In this document: in pieces, positions 1-6,604 of the stretch | Numbering within the stretch: the first letter of the stretch is position 1 | Layout of the letters: every line of letters begins with the position of its first letter | Source: Bacteroidales bacterium UBA1725 | GTDB taxonomy: Bacteria; Bacteroidota; Bacteroidia; Bacteroidales; UBA932 | NCBI GenBank assembly: GCA_002315815.1 | Contig: DCIN01000093.1 | Location: forward strand, 6,107-12,869 | DNA: 6,763 bases | Direction: 5' to 3' | Notes under the pieces: model-generated | Told to the model about the DNA's origin: nothing | Databases searched by the model: none | The model's input: only the letters and a program-made list of their open reading frames with translations | Translations under genes and position numbers: made by a program

Positions 1-80
1 TTTTTTCGCTTCACTTAGTGAATCTTATAATATCTTATTGTTAAATATTCCTTCTATACTTGTTATTCCTCCTATTCTTA
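1..80. other. A/T-rich flank downstream of folA
   Basis: No gene is visible. A 6-bp palindrome with a single central base (TTCACT-T-AGTGAA, 10-22) lies about 60 nt beyond the folA stop. Read in the folA direction it is followed by GCG and an A run rather than a T run, so it does not make a normal intrinsic terminator. The stretch from 50 to 95 is pyrimidine-rich on the plus strand. Confidence 0.5.
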
Positions 81-611
81 TTATTCCTTCCATCCTCCAT
101 ATACCTGGTGAGTCTCTATTCGCTTCACATAAACCTTGAACTCAAAGAAAAAACCGGTCTCCTCATCCCGGAGGGGTTCGGAGCTGGATTCGACCTTCCA
201 TACGGCAGGATCGATTTCCGGGAACCAGGCATCTGCCTCAGGTACCGATGTATGCACGTGGGTGATGAAAAGTCTGTCCATCAAAGGCAAGGCAGCTCTG
301 TACACCGACGCTCCTCCCATAATGAAACATCTGGAAGCGTCCTCTTTCTCCGCCTCGACAAAGGCCTCATCGAAAGAATAGACACAACAGGCCTCCGGAA
401 TGGGATCACCCCCCTTGTTGAGCACTATGTTCTTTCTCCCTTTCAGGGGGTGGAATGGCAACGAGAAGTAAGTTGTGCGTCCCATAATCACAGGGCAGCC
501 CGACGTCATCCTCTTGAAATACCTGAGATCCTCGCCTATGTGCCAGGGAAGGTCTCCCTTCACGCCAATCGCCTTGTCATCGGCAACAGCCACTATAAGA
601 CATTTTTCCAT
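81..611 (-). CDS. folA: Dihydrofolate reductase
   Basis: This enzyme reduces dihydrofolate to tetrahydrofolate with NADPH in the cytoplasm, regenerating the cofactor that ThyA oxidises. The 176-residue product shows the family landmarks in order: the N-terminal strand and Met20-type loop (IGVKGDLPWHI, about 15-25), the acidic active-site residue D28 in EDLRYFK, the NADPH-binding MGRTTY (43-48), the PLKGRKNIV segment with R59 (equivalent of E. coli R57), the glycine pair of IMGGASVY (97-104), and T117 in LFITHV. The start at 611 puts the first strand (MEKCLIVAVA) at the usual position, 14 bp after the thyA stop. The family usually ends near FEFKVYVKR; here about a dozen extra residues (ending GGWKE) follow, a small lineage-type tail. 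F49 stands where many relatives have Glu (TYESL). Identification is firm; the role of the tail is unknown. Confidence 0.96.
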   Translation of the reverse strand: MEKCLIVAVADDKAIGVKGDLPWHIGEDLRYFKRMTSGCPVIMGRTTYFSLPFHPLKGRKNIVLNKGGDPIPEACCVYSFDEAFVEAEKEDASRCFIMGGASVYRAALPLMDRLFITHVHTSVPEADAWFPEIDPAVWKVESSSEPLRDEETGFFFEFKVYVKRIETHQVYGGWKE

Positions 612-625
612 CTTTCATTTATCCA

Positions 626-1420
626 TCATACAGCAACCGGAGCCTTGATAGCCGGCCACGGGTCATACCCCGTAAGCTCGAAATCTTCGTACCTGAAACC
701 GTAAATACTGTCCACATCCGGATTGAGTTTCATCTTCGGAAGAGGTCTGGGCTCACGGGAGAGTTGTTCACGCACCTGGTCAAAATGATTCAGATAGATG
801 TGAGTGTCGCCAGTGGTGTGTATGAACTCTCCGGGCTGCAGGCCACATACCTGAGCAACCATCATTGTAAGCAGCGCATAGGAGGCAATGTTGAACGGCA
901 CTCCTAGAAAGGTGTCGGCACTGCGCTGATACAACTGGCAACTCAATTTTCCCTTAGCTACATAGAACTGGAAGAAGCAGTGGCAGGGAGGCAGGGCCAT
1001 CTTGTCCACATCGGCAGGATTCCAGGCACAGACTATCATCCGTCGGGATTCGGGGTTGTTCTTTATCGTATCTATGACCTGAGACAACTGGTCTATGGAT
1101 CTGCCGTCGGGAGCCGACCAGCTGCGCCATTGTTTCCCGTACACAGGACCCAGTTCACCGTCGGCATCAGCCCACTCATCCCAGATTGACACATTATTGT
1201 CTTTCAGGTACTTGATATTCGTATCTCCGCTGATGAACCAGAGAAGCTCGTGGATTATCGACTTGAGATGCACCTTCTTGGTTGTGAGTAGCGGGAAACC
1301 CTCGGACAGATCGAAACGCATCTGGTGCCCGAATATGCCCTTTGTCCCGACTCCGGTGCGGTCTCCTCTGACCACACCATTGTCCATTATCTCACGCAGA
1401 AGGTCAAGGTACTGCTTCAT
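626..1420 (-). CDS. thyA: Thymidylate synthase
   Basis: The enzyme methylates dUMP to dTMP using 5,10-methylene-THF, releasing dihydrofolate for FolA. With the start at 1420 (MKQYLDLL) the protein is 264 residues, the same length as E. coli ThyA, and the key residues fall on the E. coli numbers: R21 in RGDRTG, R126/R127 in SRRMIV, nucleophile C146 in PPCHCFFQF, R166 and D169 in QRSADTFLG, N177 in FNIASY, and H207/Y209 in DTHIYLN. It ends in APVAV, like the usual APVAI carboxyl terminus. The open frame continues upstream to an ATG at 1525, but those 35 residues lie over the galM coding end and do not resemble the family, so the 1420 start is preferred. That start overlaps the galM stop as ATGA, suggesting coupled translation. 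folA follows after 14 bp. Confidence 0.97.
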   Translation of the reverse strand: MKQYLDLLREIMDNGVVRGDRTGVGTKGIFGHQMRFDLSEGFPLLTTKKVHLKSIIHELLWFISGDTNIKYLKDNNVSIWDEWADADGELGPVYGKQWRSWSAPDGRSIDQLSQVIDTIKNNPESRRMIVCAWNPADVDKMALPPCHCFFQFYVAKGKLSCQLYQRSADTFLGVPFNIASYALLTMMVAQVCGLQPGEFIHTTGDTHIYLNHFDQVREQLSREPRPLPKMKLNPDVDSIYGFRYEDFELTGYDPWPAIKAPVAV

Positions 1421-2460
1421 CGTACAGAGAATGCAAATATTATCGCTTCCTTGAAAAGTTTTCCGGGCCTGAGGGTCACGGACGGATACTCCGGTTTGTT
1501 GGGACTGTCGGGGAAATGCTGGCATTCAAGGGCTACAGCGCTGTAGTCGTGATAGATACGGCCTTTCTTACCCTCTGGGCAGCCTTCGAGCCAATTGCCA
1601 GTATATACCTGAATGCCGGGTTGGGTGGTAGTGACCTTGAGCACACGGCCGGAAAGCTTGGAATACAGTTCGGCAGCCTCCTGAAGCTGGCCAGGTGTGT
1701 AACCGTCTATGCACCAGCAGGCATCATAGCCCTTGCCGTAGTTCAATGCCGGGAAGTCCTTGTGTATGTCACGTCCGAGAGTCTTGGAATTGTTGAAGTC
1801 CATAGGAGTGCCTGCGACTGGTTCAGGTTCACCGACGGGGATGAGGGTGGAATCGGTCGGAAGGTATTCGGAAGCATTGAGTTTGAGGTAATGGCGGAGG
1901 ACAGAACCCTTGCCGTTGAGGTTGAAATAAGCGTGGTTTGTGAGATTGACCACAGTGGGACGGTCACACTTTGCCGTGAAAGTGAGTATCAGCTCGTCAT
2001 TCTCCGTCCAGTCATAGCGTGCCATCACTTTCATATTGCCGGGATAGCCGCTCTCCCCGTCTGCCGAGACATATATGAACTCCACTCCTCCCTTGCTCTT
2101 GCGGGAGTCCCAAACCTTGTTCTGGAAACCTTCCGGGCCTCCGTGAAGATGGTTGGGTCCGTTGTTGACGGGAAGAGTGTACTCCACACCATCAAGCGAG
2201 AACTTGCCTGCGGCTATGCGGTTGGCGAAACGACCGGGGCATTTTCCGGCACAGGGACCGTCCCCGAAATAGCTCTCAGCCTTGCCGTAGCCTATGACCA
2301 CATCGGCAAGTTTTCCGTTCCTGTCGGGTACGTTGATAGAGATGATTCCGGCACCAATGTTACTGAGAACCACCGAAGAACCCTTGGCGTTGGTAATGGT
2401 GTACCTGTAGATGGCCTTGCCGTCTGCAGCTTTGGCCCAGATTTTTCTTTTTACTGACAT
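1417..2460 (-). CDS. galM: Aldose 1-epimerase (mutarotase)
   Basis: It interconverts the alpha and beta anomers of aldoses such as galactose and glucose, the entry step to sugar metabolism. The 347-residue length is normal. Family motifs are in place: GRFANRI with R78, NHLHGG with H106, SGYPGNM (137-143), NLTNHAYFN with the general-acid candidate H176, YGKGYD with sugar-binding D246, and the catalytic-base candidate E312 in LECQHFPDSPN, followed by the usual PG turn near the carboxyl end. The residue after D246 is Ala, where many relatives have His or Asn; this is a minor departure. No signal peptide is seen, so it is probably cytoplasmic, unlike exported Bacteroidota mutarotases. The start lies 14 bp after the lipoprotein stop behind an A/T-rich leader without a Shine-Dalgarno site, and the stop overlaps the thyA start. 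The exact sugar preference cannot be read from the sequence. Confidence 0.93.
   Translation of the reverse strand: MSVKRKIWAKAADGKAIYRYTITNAKGSSVVLSNIGAGIISINVPDRNGKLADVVIGYGKAESYFGDGPCAGKCPGRFANRIAAGKFSLDGVEYTLPVNNGPNHLHGGPEGFQNKVWDSRKSKGGVEFIYVSADGESGYPGNMKVMARYDWTENDELILTFTAKCDRPTVVNLTNHAYFNLNGKGSVLRHYLKLNASEYLPTDSTLIPVGEPEPVAGTPMDFNNSKTLGRDIHKDFPALNYGKGYDACWCIDGYTPGQLQEAAELYSKLSGRVLKVTTTQPGIQVYTGNWLEGCPEGKKGRIYHDYSAVALECQHFPDSPNKPEYPSVTLRPGKLFKEAIIFAFSVR
1434..1441 (-). promoter_or_regulatory. Possible internal -7 box before thyA
   Basis: On the minus strand the octamer AATATTTG differs at one defined position from the Bacteroidota -7 consensus TAnnTTTG. It lies 13 nt before the thyA start, inside the end of galM. 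No TTTG stands at the expected -33 distance. It could give thyA-folA transcription independent of galM, but a chance match in an A/T-rich patch is quite possible. Confidence 0.2.
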
Positions 2461-2474
2461 ATCTTTTTATAATT

Positions 2475-3425
2475 TCATTGAATCGTTTCGAGAAAAGCAA
2501 CCACTTTTTGAGTCACGGCATCCTTCATCATCACCTTCTTTTCCGAATCCAGAAGATAGAGCGAAGGAATGGCCCTCACATTGTACAGGGCGTTGTCCCT
2601 GATGATGAACTTGTAATCGTATCCTGAAAGCCAATCCTCAGGATAGTTTTTTTCATATTCCCTCCACTTGTCCAGTTCCCTGTCTATGTATATGTTCACA
2701 ACGGCTACACGCCCCGATGAGATGAGCGAGGGAAGTCTGCGCATACCTCTGAGCGCGAGAATGATGTCGCGACAGGCAGTGCAACCGGGATTGCTGAAGA
2801 AAAGCACAGTGTAGTCCGCCTTTATACCGTGCAAGTTGTGCACCCGGCCGTTCTTGTCCTTGAAGCTGAAATCTGAGGCCTGCGTGCCGTACCTGTTCAG
2901 AGAACACATCTTCTCCTCGAAGCGGTACCCGGGCATAACGTCCTCACGGGTGAAACGGGATGAAATCATTCCGCGGAGGAAAGGAAGATACAGGTCCTCG
3001 TCCCGCAGTGGTGAATTGGGGTCATATAGATAACGGCAGACCATATCAGTCATCAGCAGGTATATGTGTGACGAAGTGTCGGCCGCCTGAGCCTTCTCTA
3101 TGGAAGAGAACAAATTCGAGACCGCCTCCTGTCCCCTTTCTTTGGGAACAGAGGAGCAGAGACCGATGAAATTGGCCATCGCCTGCTCCAGACCGGCATT
3201 CCTCACTCCCAGCACAGCCGCTGAGTCGGTCACTCCCGTCCCTGCGAAGAACGGGTCCCACCAATGCTTGAGGGAATAATCTGTTCTGCTACCGGAATCC
3301 GCTATCACAGCCGGAATTTCCAGAGACGGAAACTCTCTGTATTCCACACCATTATCCTCCCCACTTCCTCCCGAACAGGAGACAATGAGTGCAACTGCTG
3401 AAAAAAGAGCTGCAAACTTCTTCAT
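2475..3425 (-). CDS. Exported lipoprotein with thioredoxin-like C-terminal domain (DUF5106-like)
   Basis: The 316-residue product starts with a lipoprotein signal peptide: MKK, a hydrophobic stretch, and the lipobox LIVSC with lipidated C17, then a Ser/Gly-rich linker. This predicts membrane anchoring with the body in the periplasm or at the cell surface. Residues about 50-175 are helical-looking with aromatic patches (LKHWWDPFF, about 52-60) and resemble the DUF5106 region found in Bacteroidota thiol proteins. Residues about 183-316 look like a TlpA/thioredoxin-like fold: DFSFKDKNG, a strand VLFFSNPGC, the redox pair C215-C218 (CTAC), and a cis-proline candidate P287 in RAIPSLYLLD. Such proteins reduce or exchange disulfides, but the client is unknown. 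It heads the minus-strand run and is divergent to the large exported protein. The family name is from memory; the lipoprotein and CxxC calls are seen directly. Confidence 0.85.
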   Translation of the reverse strand: MKKFAALFSAVALIVSCSGGSGEDNGVEYREFPSLEIPAVIADSGSRTDYSLKHWWDPFFAGTGVTDSAAVLGVRNAGLEQAMANFIGLCSSVPKERGQEAVSNLFSSIEKAQAADTSSHIYLLMTDMVCRYLYDPNSPLRDEDLYLPFLRGMISSRFTREDVMPGYRFEEKMCSLNRYGTQASDFSFKDKNGRVHNLHGIKADYTVLFFSNPGCTACRDIILALRGMRRLPSLISSGRVAVVNIYIDRELDKWREYEKNYPEDWLSGYDYKFIIRDNALYNVRAIPSLYLLDSEKKVMMKDAVTQKVVAFLETIQ

Positions 3426-3446
3426 ATCATTCCGTACTGAAAGGCA

Positions 3447-3481
3447 TAAAGTTAATAAAAAATGTTAGATTTGTCCTCAAA
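3447..3481 (-). promoter_or_regulatory. Candidate promoter for the minus-strand four-gene unit
   Basis: Read on the minus strand, TAACTTTA (3454-3447) matches the Bacteroidota -7 consensus TAnnTTTG except for the last base, and a TTTG (3481-3478) lies 23 nt upstream as a possible -33 element. That spacing is a little longer than the usual 19-21 nt. The leader to the lipoprotein start at 3425 would be roughly 15-20 nt. It is the only sizeable non-coding stretch before the unit, so a promoter is expected here even if these exact boxes are wrong. Confidence 0.4.
3466..3473 (+). promoter_or_regulatory. Candidate -7 box for the large exported protein
   Basis: TAGATTTG is an exact match to the Bacteroidota -7 consensus TAnnTTTG. 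No TTTG is found 19-21 nt upstream. Only 7 nt separate the box from the annotated start at 3481, so a transcript from here would be almost leaderless unless translation begins at a later Met. The region is shared with the divergent minus-strand promoter. Confidence 0.45.
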
Positions 3482-6405
3482 TGAAAATGAAACTCTTTTG
3501 CGCGGCAACGATGATGCTTGTCGGCGGGCTGGTGGCGAAGGCCCAGTTCATCTCCCTTGGAGGTGACCCGGGCAAGATAGAATGGAAGCAGGTCGAATCG
3601 GCCAACTACAGGATAATCTTCCCGGAAGGACTTGATTCTCTGGCCACGGTGTATGCCGTCAACCTCGAACAAGTCCGCGGTGCAGTGGGGGCGGGCACAG
3701 GCTTCCTTCCCAACTGCAATTACCGCAGCAAGATGCCTGTCATTCTGCATCCTTTCACCTCCAATGCCAACGGTATGGTGAGCTGGGCTCCCAGAAGAAT
3801 GGATCTGTACACCACTCCGGACGCTTCCAGTCCCGAAGCAACAAGCTGGCCGATGCAGCTGGCCATACACGAATCCCGGCACGTCAGCCAGATGCAACTC
3901 GGATCGAGTCCCACTTTCAGATGGCTCAAATATCCTTTCGGAGAACTTGTGGACGGAGCTTTGGCTGCAATATACGGAGGTCCGGTGTTTCTGGAGGGCG
4001 ATGCCGTGCTGGCAGAAACAGCCCTGACCGATGCCGGAAGAGGGCGGAGTGCCGACTTCCTTGAATATTACAGGGTGTCTCATACCAAAAGGGACTGGTG
4101 GCAGTGGCTTTACGGTTCCCAGAATTTCTATGTGCCCAATCACTATGCCCTGGGCTACCTCACTCTTGCCGGAGCCTCGAGCCTGTACGGATTTGACGTT
4201 ACGGGGAATTTCTACAAGAGGATACGCGACCACCACGGAGTGAGCATACTTAACCTTCCCAAAACTATCAGCGCCGCTTCAGGCAAAGGTTTCCGCAAAT
4301 CTTTCGACGAGATTATGGAGCAGTTTCAAGACAGATGGGAGCTCAACAGGGACGACAGGTTCCCCTTCATCCAGTCCGACCCCATCACACACAACTCTCC
4401 AAAATATGTAAAATACGGGCCTCTGGCCGCTCTTGACGGAAAAATATATTCTGTCAAGAGCGGTTTGGAAACTCCTACATCCCTTGTTTGCATCGACGGC
4501 AACGGCAGGGAAACCCGCATTGCTTCTTTCCGCAGCGACGTAACCAAACTTGATGCGGATTCATCCACCGGAAGAATCTACTGGGCCGAGCACAGAAATG
4601 ACCTGCGCTGGGAACTGCGTTCATATTCGGATATTCTCTTCCTTGACAGCGACGGATACATCCGCAGTTTGACTCACAAGAAGCGTCTTTACAATCCGGC
4701 CGTCTCTTCCGTGGGGCTTATCGCCGCCACTGAGTATGCCACCGACGGCAGAAGTGCCGCCGTAATCCTCAACTCCTCCGGAGAGGAGGTGCGCAGATAC
4801 TGCCTTCCTGACGGATACCAGCTTCTGGAGACTGTCTGGAACTCCGGGGAACTTTATGGCAGCGTGCTTTCCGACAAGGGAATAGGTATCTATTCAATCC
4901 CCGCTTTGGATGCACTGCTCCCGGCCCAGAAATCCAAAATAAGCGGGCTGAGAGAGGGTGGTCAGGACAACATACTCTTTTCTTCCGACCTGAACGGTGT
5001 GACGGAACTCTACAGTATTGGTATCCGGGACAGGGAAATCACGAGCGTCACGTCCACACCCGATGGGGCTCACGATTTCTTCCTCGCCGACGGAATGCTC
5101 TACTACACTATGCCGAGTGAAGGTGGTACGAACATTTTCAACACGCCCGAGGACAAGCTGCGCCCCCTGAAAGCAGATTTCGCCGACAGATACATAGACG
5201 CCACGGCCGCTTATCTTTCATCAGTGGAAAAAGGTGAGACAGACCCGTCTCCGGTCGCAATCGGCAGGAGTGAAGCATACTCCAAATGGCATCATCTGAT
5301 CAACTTCCATTCCTGGATGCCATTCTATGTCGATTATGACGACATATCGAGCCTCAGTTCAGAGGATATCTTCCAGAAAGTCGGGCTGGGTGCCACCGGA
5401 TTCTTCCATAATGAACTGGGGACGGCCAGCGGAAGCGTAGCTTGGCACGCCTGGGACGTGACCGGCGGATGGAGACAGTCCGGAATCGCAAAATTCAAAT
5501 ACACAGGGCTATATCCTGTATTGGAGGCCAGAGTTGAAGTCAACGGTTCGGACAAGGTCCATTATTCGATAAAGACATTGGAGAATGGAATAAGTATGAG
5601 GGGGCAAAAAACCGGCAAGCCCGGTCTGGAACTGGGTCTCAAGGCGTATGTTCCTCTGGACTTCTCCTTCGGAGGATGGAGTGTGGGAGTCATCCCGCAG
5701 CTTTCATTCAACCTGTCCAACAGCAGTTTCGGGAAATACGCTGTGGACAAGTCTTTTATCTCCTACGCTCCTATGAGTCTGCTCAGGACTTCGGTGAGAG
5801 CCTATTCGATGATGAGAATTCCATCCTCCTGCATATATCCCAGATGGGGCGTAGGAGTGGAGACCGGCTACGGAGCCAGACCCGGGTTGAGCACCAGATT
5901 CTGTTCTACGGCATACGCCTATGTCTATGGCTATGTACCCGGAATCCTTCCCACACACGGAGCGAAGATCGGTATGCTCGGAGCGTTCAGGGCAAGCAAC
6001 GGAACGTTCTCTCAAGAGATTGTCCGGACTGCCCCGAGAGGATTCAACTCCTCGGCGTCAGCATATCCCGGAAGGTATCCCTCCCGCGCCAAGTTCAGCC
6101 TTGACTATGCATTCCCCTTCGCCCCGCTGGACTGGTCCGGAATGAGTCCGATTGCATACCTGCGCAATTTTGAGTGCACTGCACACGCCGACTTCACGGT
6201 ATTCGGCAACCAATCCTATACAGGAAATCTGATCAGCGTTGGAGCGGATGTCTGTGCCCGTCTCGGAAACCTGCTGTGGATTCCTTATGCCACAAGGATA
6301 GGAGTATCGTACAACTGGAACGGAGGCAAGGATTTCGAGGCGGCCAGCCAGAGCTCAGGCACAGGCAGAAACAACGTCAGCCTGTTTTTAAGTATAGATT
6401 TCTGA
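3481..6405 (+). CDS. Exported zincin-like / beta-propeller / outer-membrane barrel protein
   Basis: This is a 974-residue protein of unknown role. Residues 1-21 form a signal peptide with a likely signal peptidase I site after AKA. Residues about 30-290 hold a zincin-like domain: HESRH at 130-134 fits the HExxH zinc motif, and E172 in FLEGDAVLAE is a plausible third ligand, as in gluzincin-type folds. Residues about 300-560 alternate short strands with DG and GR turns (DGKIYSV, GRIYWAE, LFLDSDG, DGMLYYTM) and look like a TolB/WD40-like propeller. From about 605 (NFHSWMPFY) onward, amphipathic strands and a terminal Phe (SIDF) indicate an outer-membrane beta-barrel. The propeller would lie between barrel and protease domain; which side of the membrane they face is not clear. 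It stands alone on its strand. M3 is an alternative start. The signal peptide and HExxH are seen directly; fold assignments are inference. Confidence 0.82.
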   Translation: MKMKLFCAATMMLVGGLVAKAQFISLGGDPGKIEWKQVESANYRIIFPEGLDSLATVYAVNLEQVRGAVGAGTGFLPNCNYRSKMPVILHPFTSNANGMVSWAPRRMDLYTTPDASSPEATSWPMQLAIHESRHVSQMQLGSSPTFRWLKYPFGELVDGALAAIYGGPVFLEGDAVLAETALTDAGRGRSADFLEYYRVSHTKRDWWQWLYGSQNFYVPNHYALGYLTLAGASSLYGFDVTGNFYKRIRDHHGVSILNLPKTISAASGKGFRKSFDEIMEQFQDRWELNRDDRFPFIQSDPITHNSPKYVKYGPLAALDGKIYSVKSGLETPTSLVCIDGNGRETRIASFRSDVTKLDADSSTGRIYWAEHRNDLRWELRSYSDILFLDSDGYIRSLTHKKRLYNPAVSSVGLIAATEYATDGRSAAVILNSSGEEVRRYCLPDGYQLLETVWNSGELYGSVLSDKGIGIYSIPALDALLPAQKSKISGLREGGQDNILFSSDLNGVTELYSIGIRDREITSVTSTPDGAHDFFLADGMLYYTMPSEGGTNIFNTPEDKLRPLKADFADRYIDATAAYLSSVEKGETDPSPVAIGRSEAYSKWHHLINFHSWMPFYVDYDDISSLSSEDIFQKVGLGATGFFHNELGTASGSVAWHAWDVTGGWRQSGIAKFKYTGLYPVLEARVEVNGSDKVHYSIKTLENGISMRGQKTGKPGLELGLKAYVPLDFSFGGWSVGVIPQLSFNLSNSSFGKYAVDKSFISYAPMSLLRTSVRAYSMMRIPSSCIYPRWGVGVETGYGARPGLSTRFCSTAYAYVYGYVPGILPTHGAKIGMLGAFRASNGTFSQEIVRTAPRGFNSSASAYPGRYPSRAKFSLDYAFPFAPLDWSGMSPIAYLRNFECTAHADFTVFGNQSYTGNLISVGADVCARLGNLLWIPYATRIGVSYNWNGGKDFEAASQSSGTGRNNVSLFLSIDF

Positions 6406-6604
6406 CGGCATATCATCCTTGATGCGGATTTCCTTCCATTTCCCGACTTTGACAGCTTAAAATCGCAATCTTTGCAACTAGCTAGAAATCAGCATTTTTA
6501 CAAATAGCTCCCGGTGATGCGGGTGACGCAAGAACGGAGATGCATATCTTCAAGGCTTGTTTGTGTGCAAGAAGAGAAGAAACGTAGCGGCTCTGTGAGA
6601 ATTA
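6406..6604. other. Intergenic stretch without a convincing gene
   Basis: This lies between the exported-protein stop and the long inverted repeat. A weak hairpin (about 6409-6429, ATCA/TGAT with a bulge) follows the stop but lacks a T run. Small stem elements occur at 6510-6523 (CCCG/CGGG around a 6-nt loop) and 6556-6571 (CTTG/CAAG). A 30-codon frame runs from ATG at 6517 to TAA at 6609, rich in Arg and Lys. It has no recognisable motif and runs into the repeat arm, so it is not called as a gene. TTGACA at 6449-6454 has no partner box. Confidence 0.5.

Noticed and set aside
10..22. Palindrome as an intrinsic terminator for folA
   Set aside because: In the folA direction the stem is followed by GCG and an A run, not a T run, and the stem is only 5-6 bp.
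26..31. TATAAT as a plus-strand promoter
   Set aside because: It lies in a very A/T-rich stretch, has no -35 partner, does not fit the Bacteroidota consensus and leads into antisense of folA.
60..704. 214-codon plus-strand frame with a hydrophobic, Leu-rich start
   Set aside because: The apparent membrane segment comes from the pyrimidine-rich tract by the folA end; the rest is antisense to folA and thyA.
1421..1525. 35-residue N-terminal extension of ThyA
   Set aside because: It is the out-of-frame reading of the galM 3' end; the 264-residue form matches the family length and residue numbering exactly.
1516..2457. 313-codon open frame on the plus strand opposite galM
   Set aside because: It is the antisense shadow of a clearly recognisable galM; its translation shows no domain or motif.
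3427..4236. 269-codon open frame on the minus strand opposite the start of the large exported protein
   Set aside because: It covers the divergent promoter and the opposite strand of the signal peptide and zincin domain, and its His/Gly/Arg-rich translation resembles no family.
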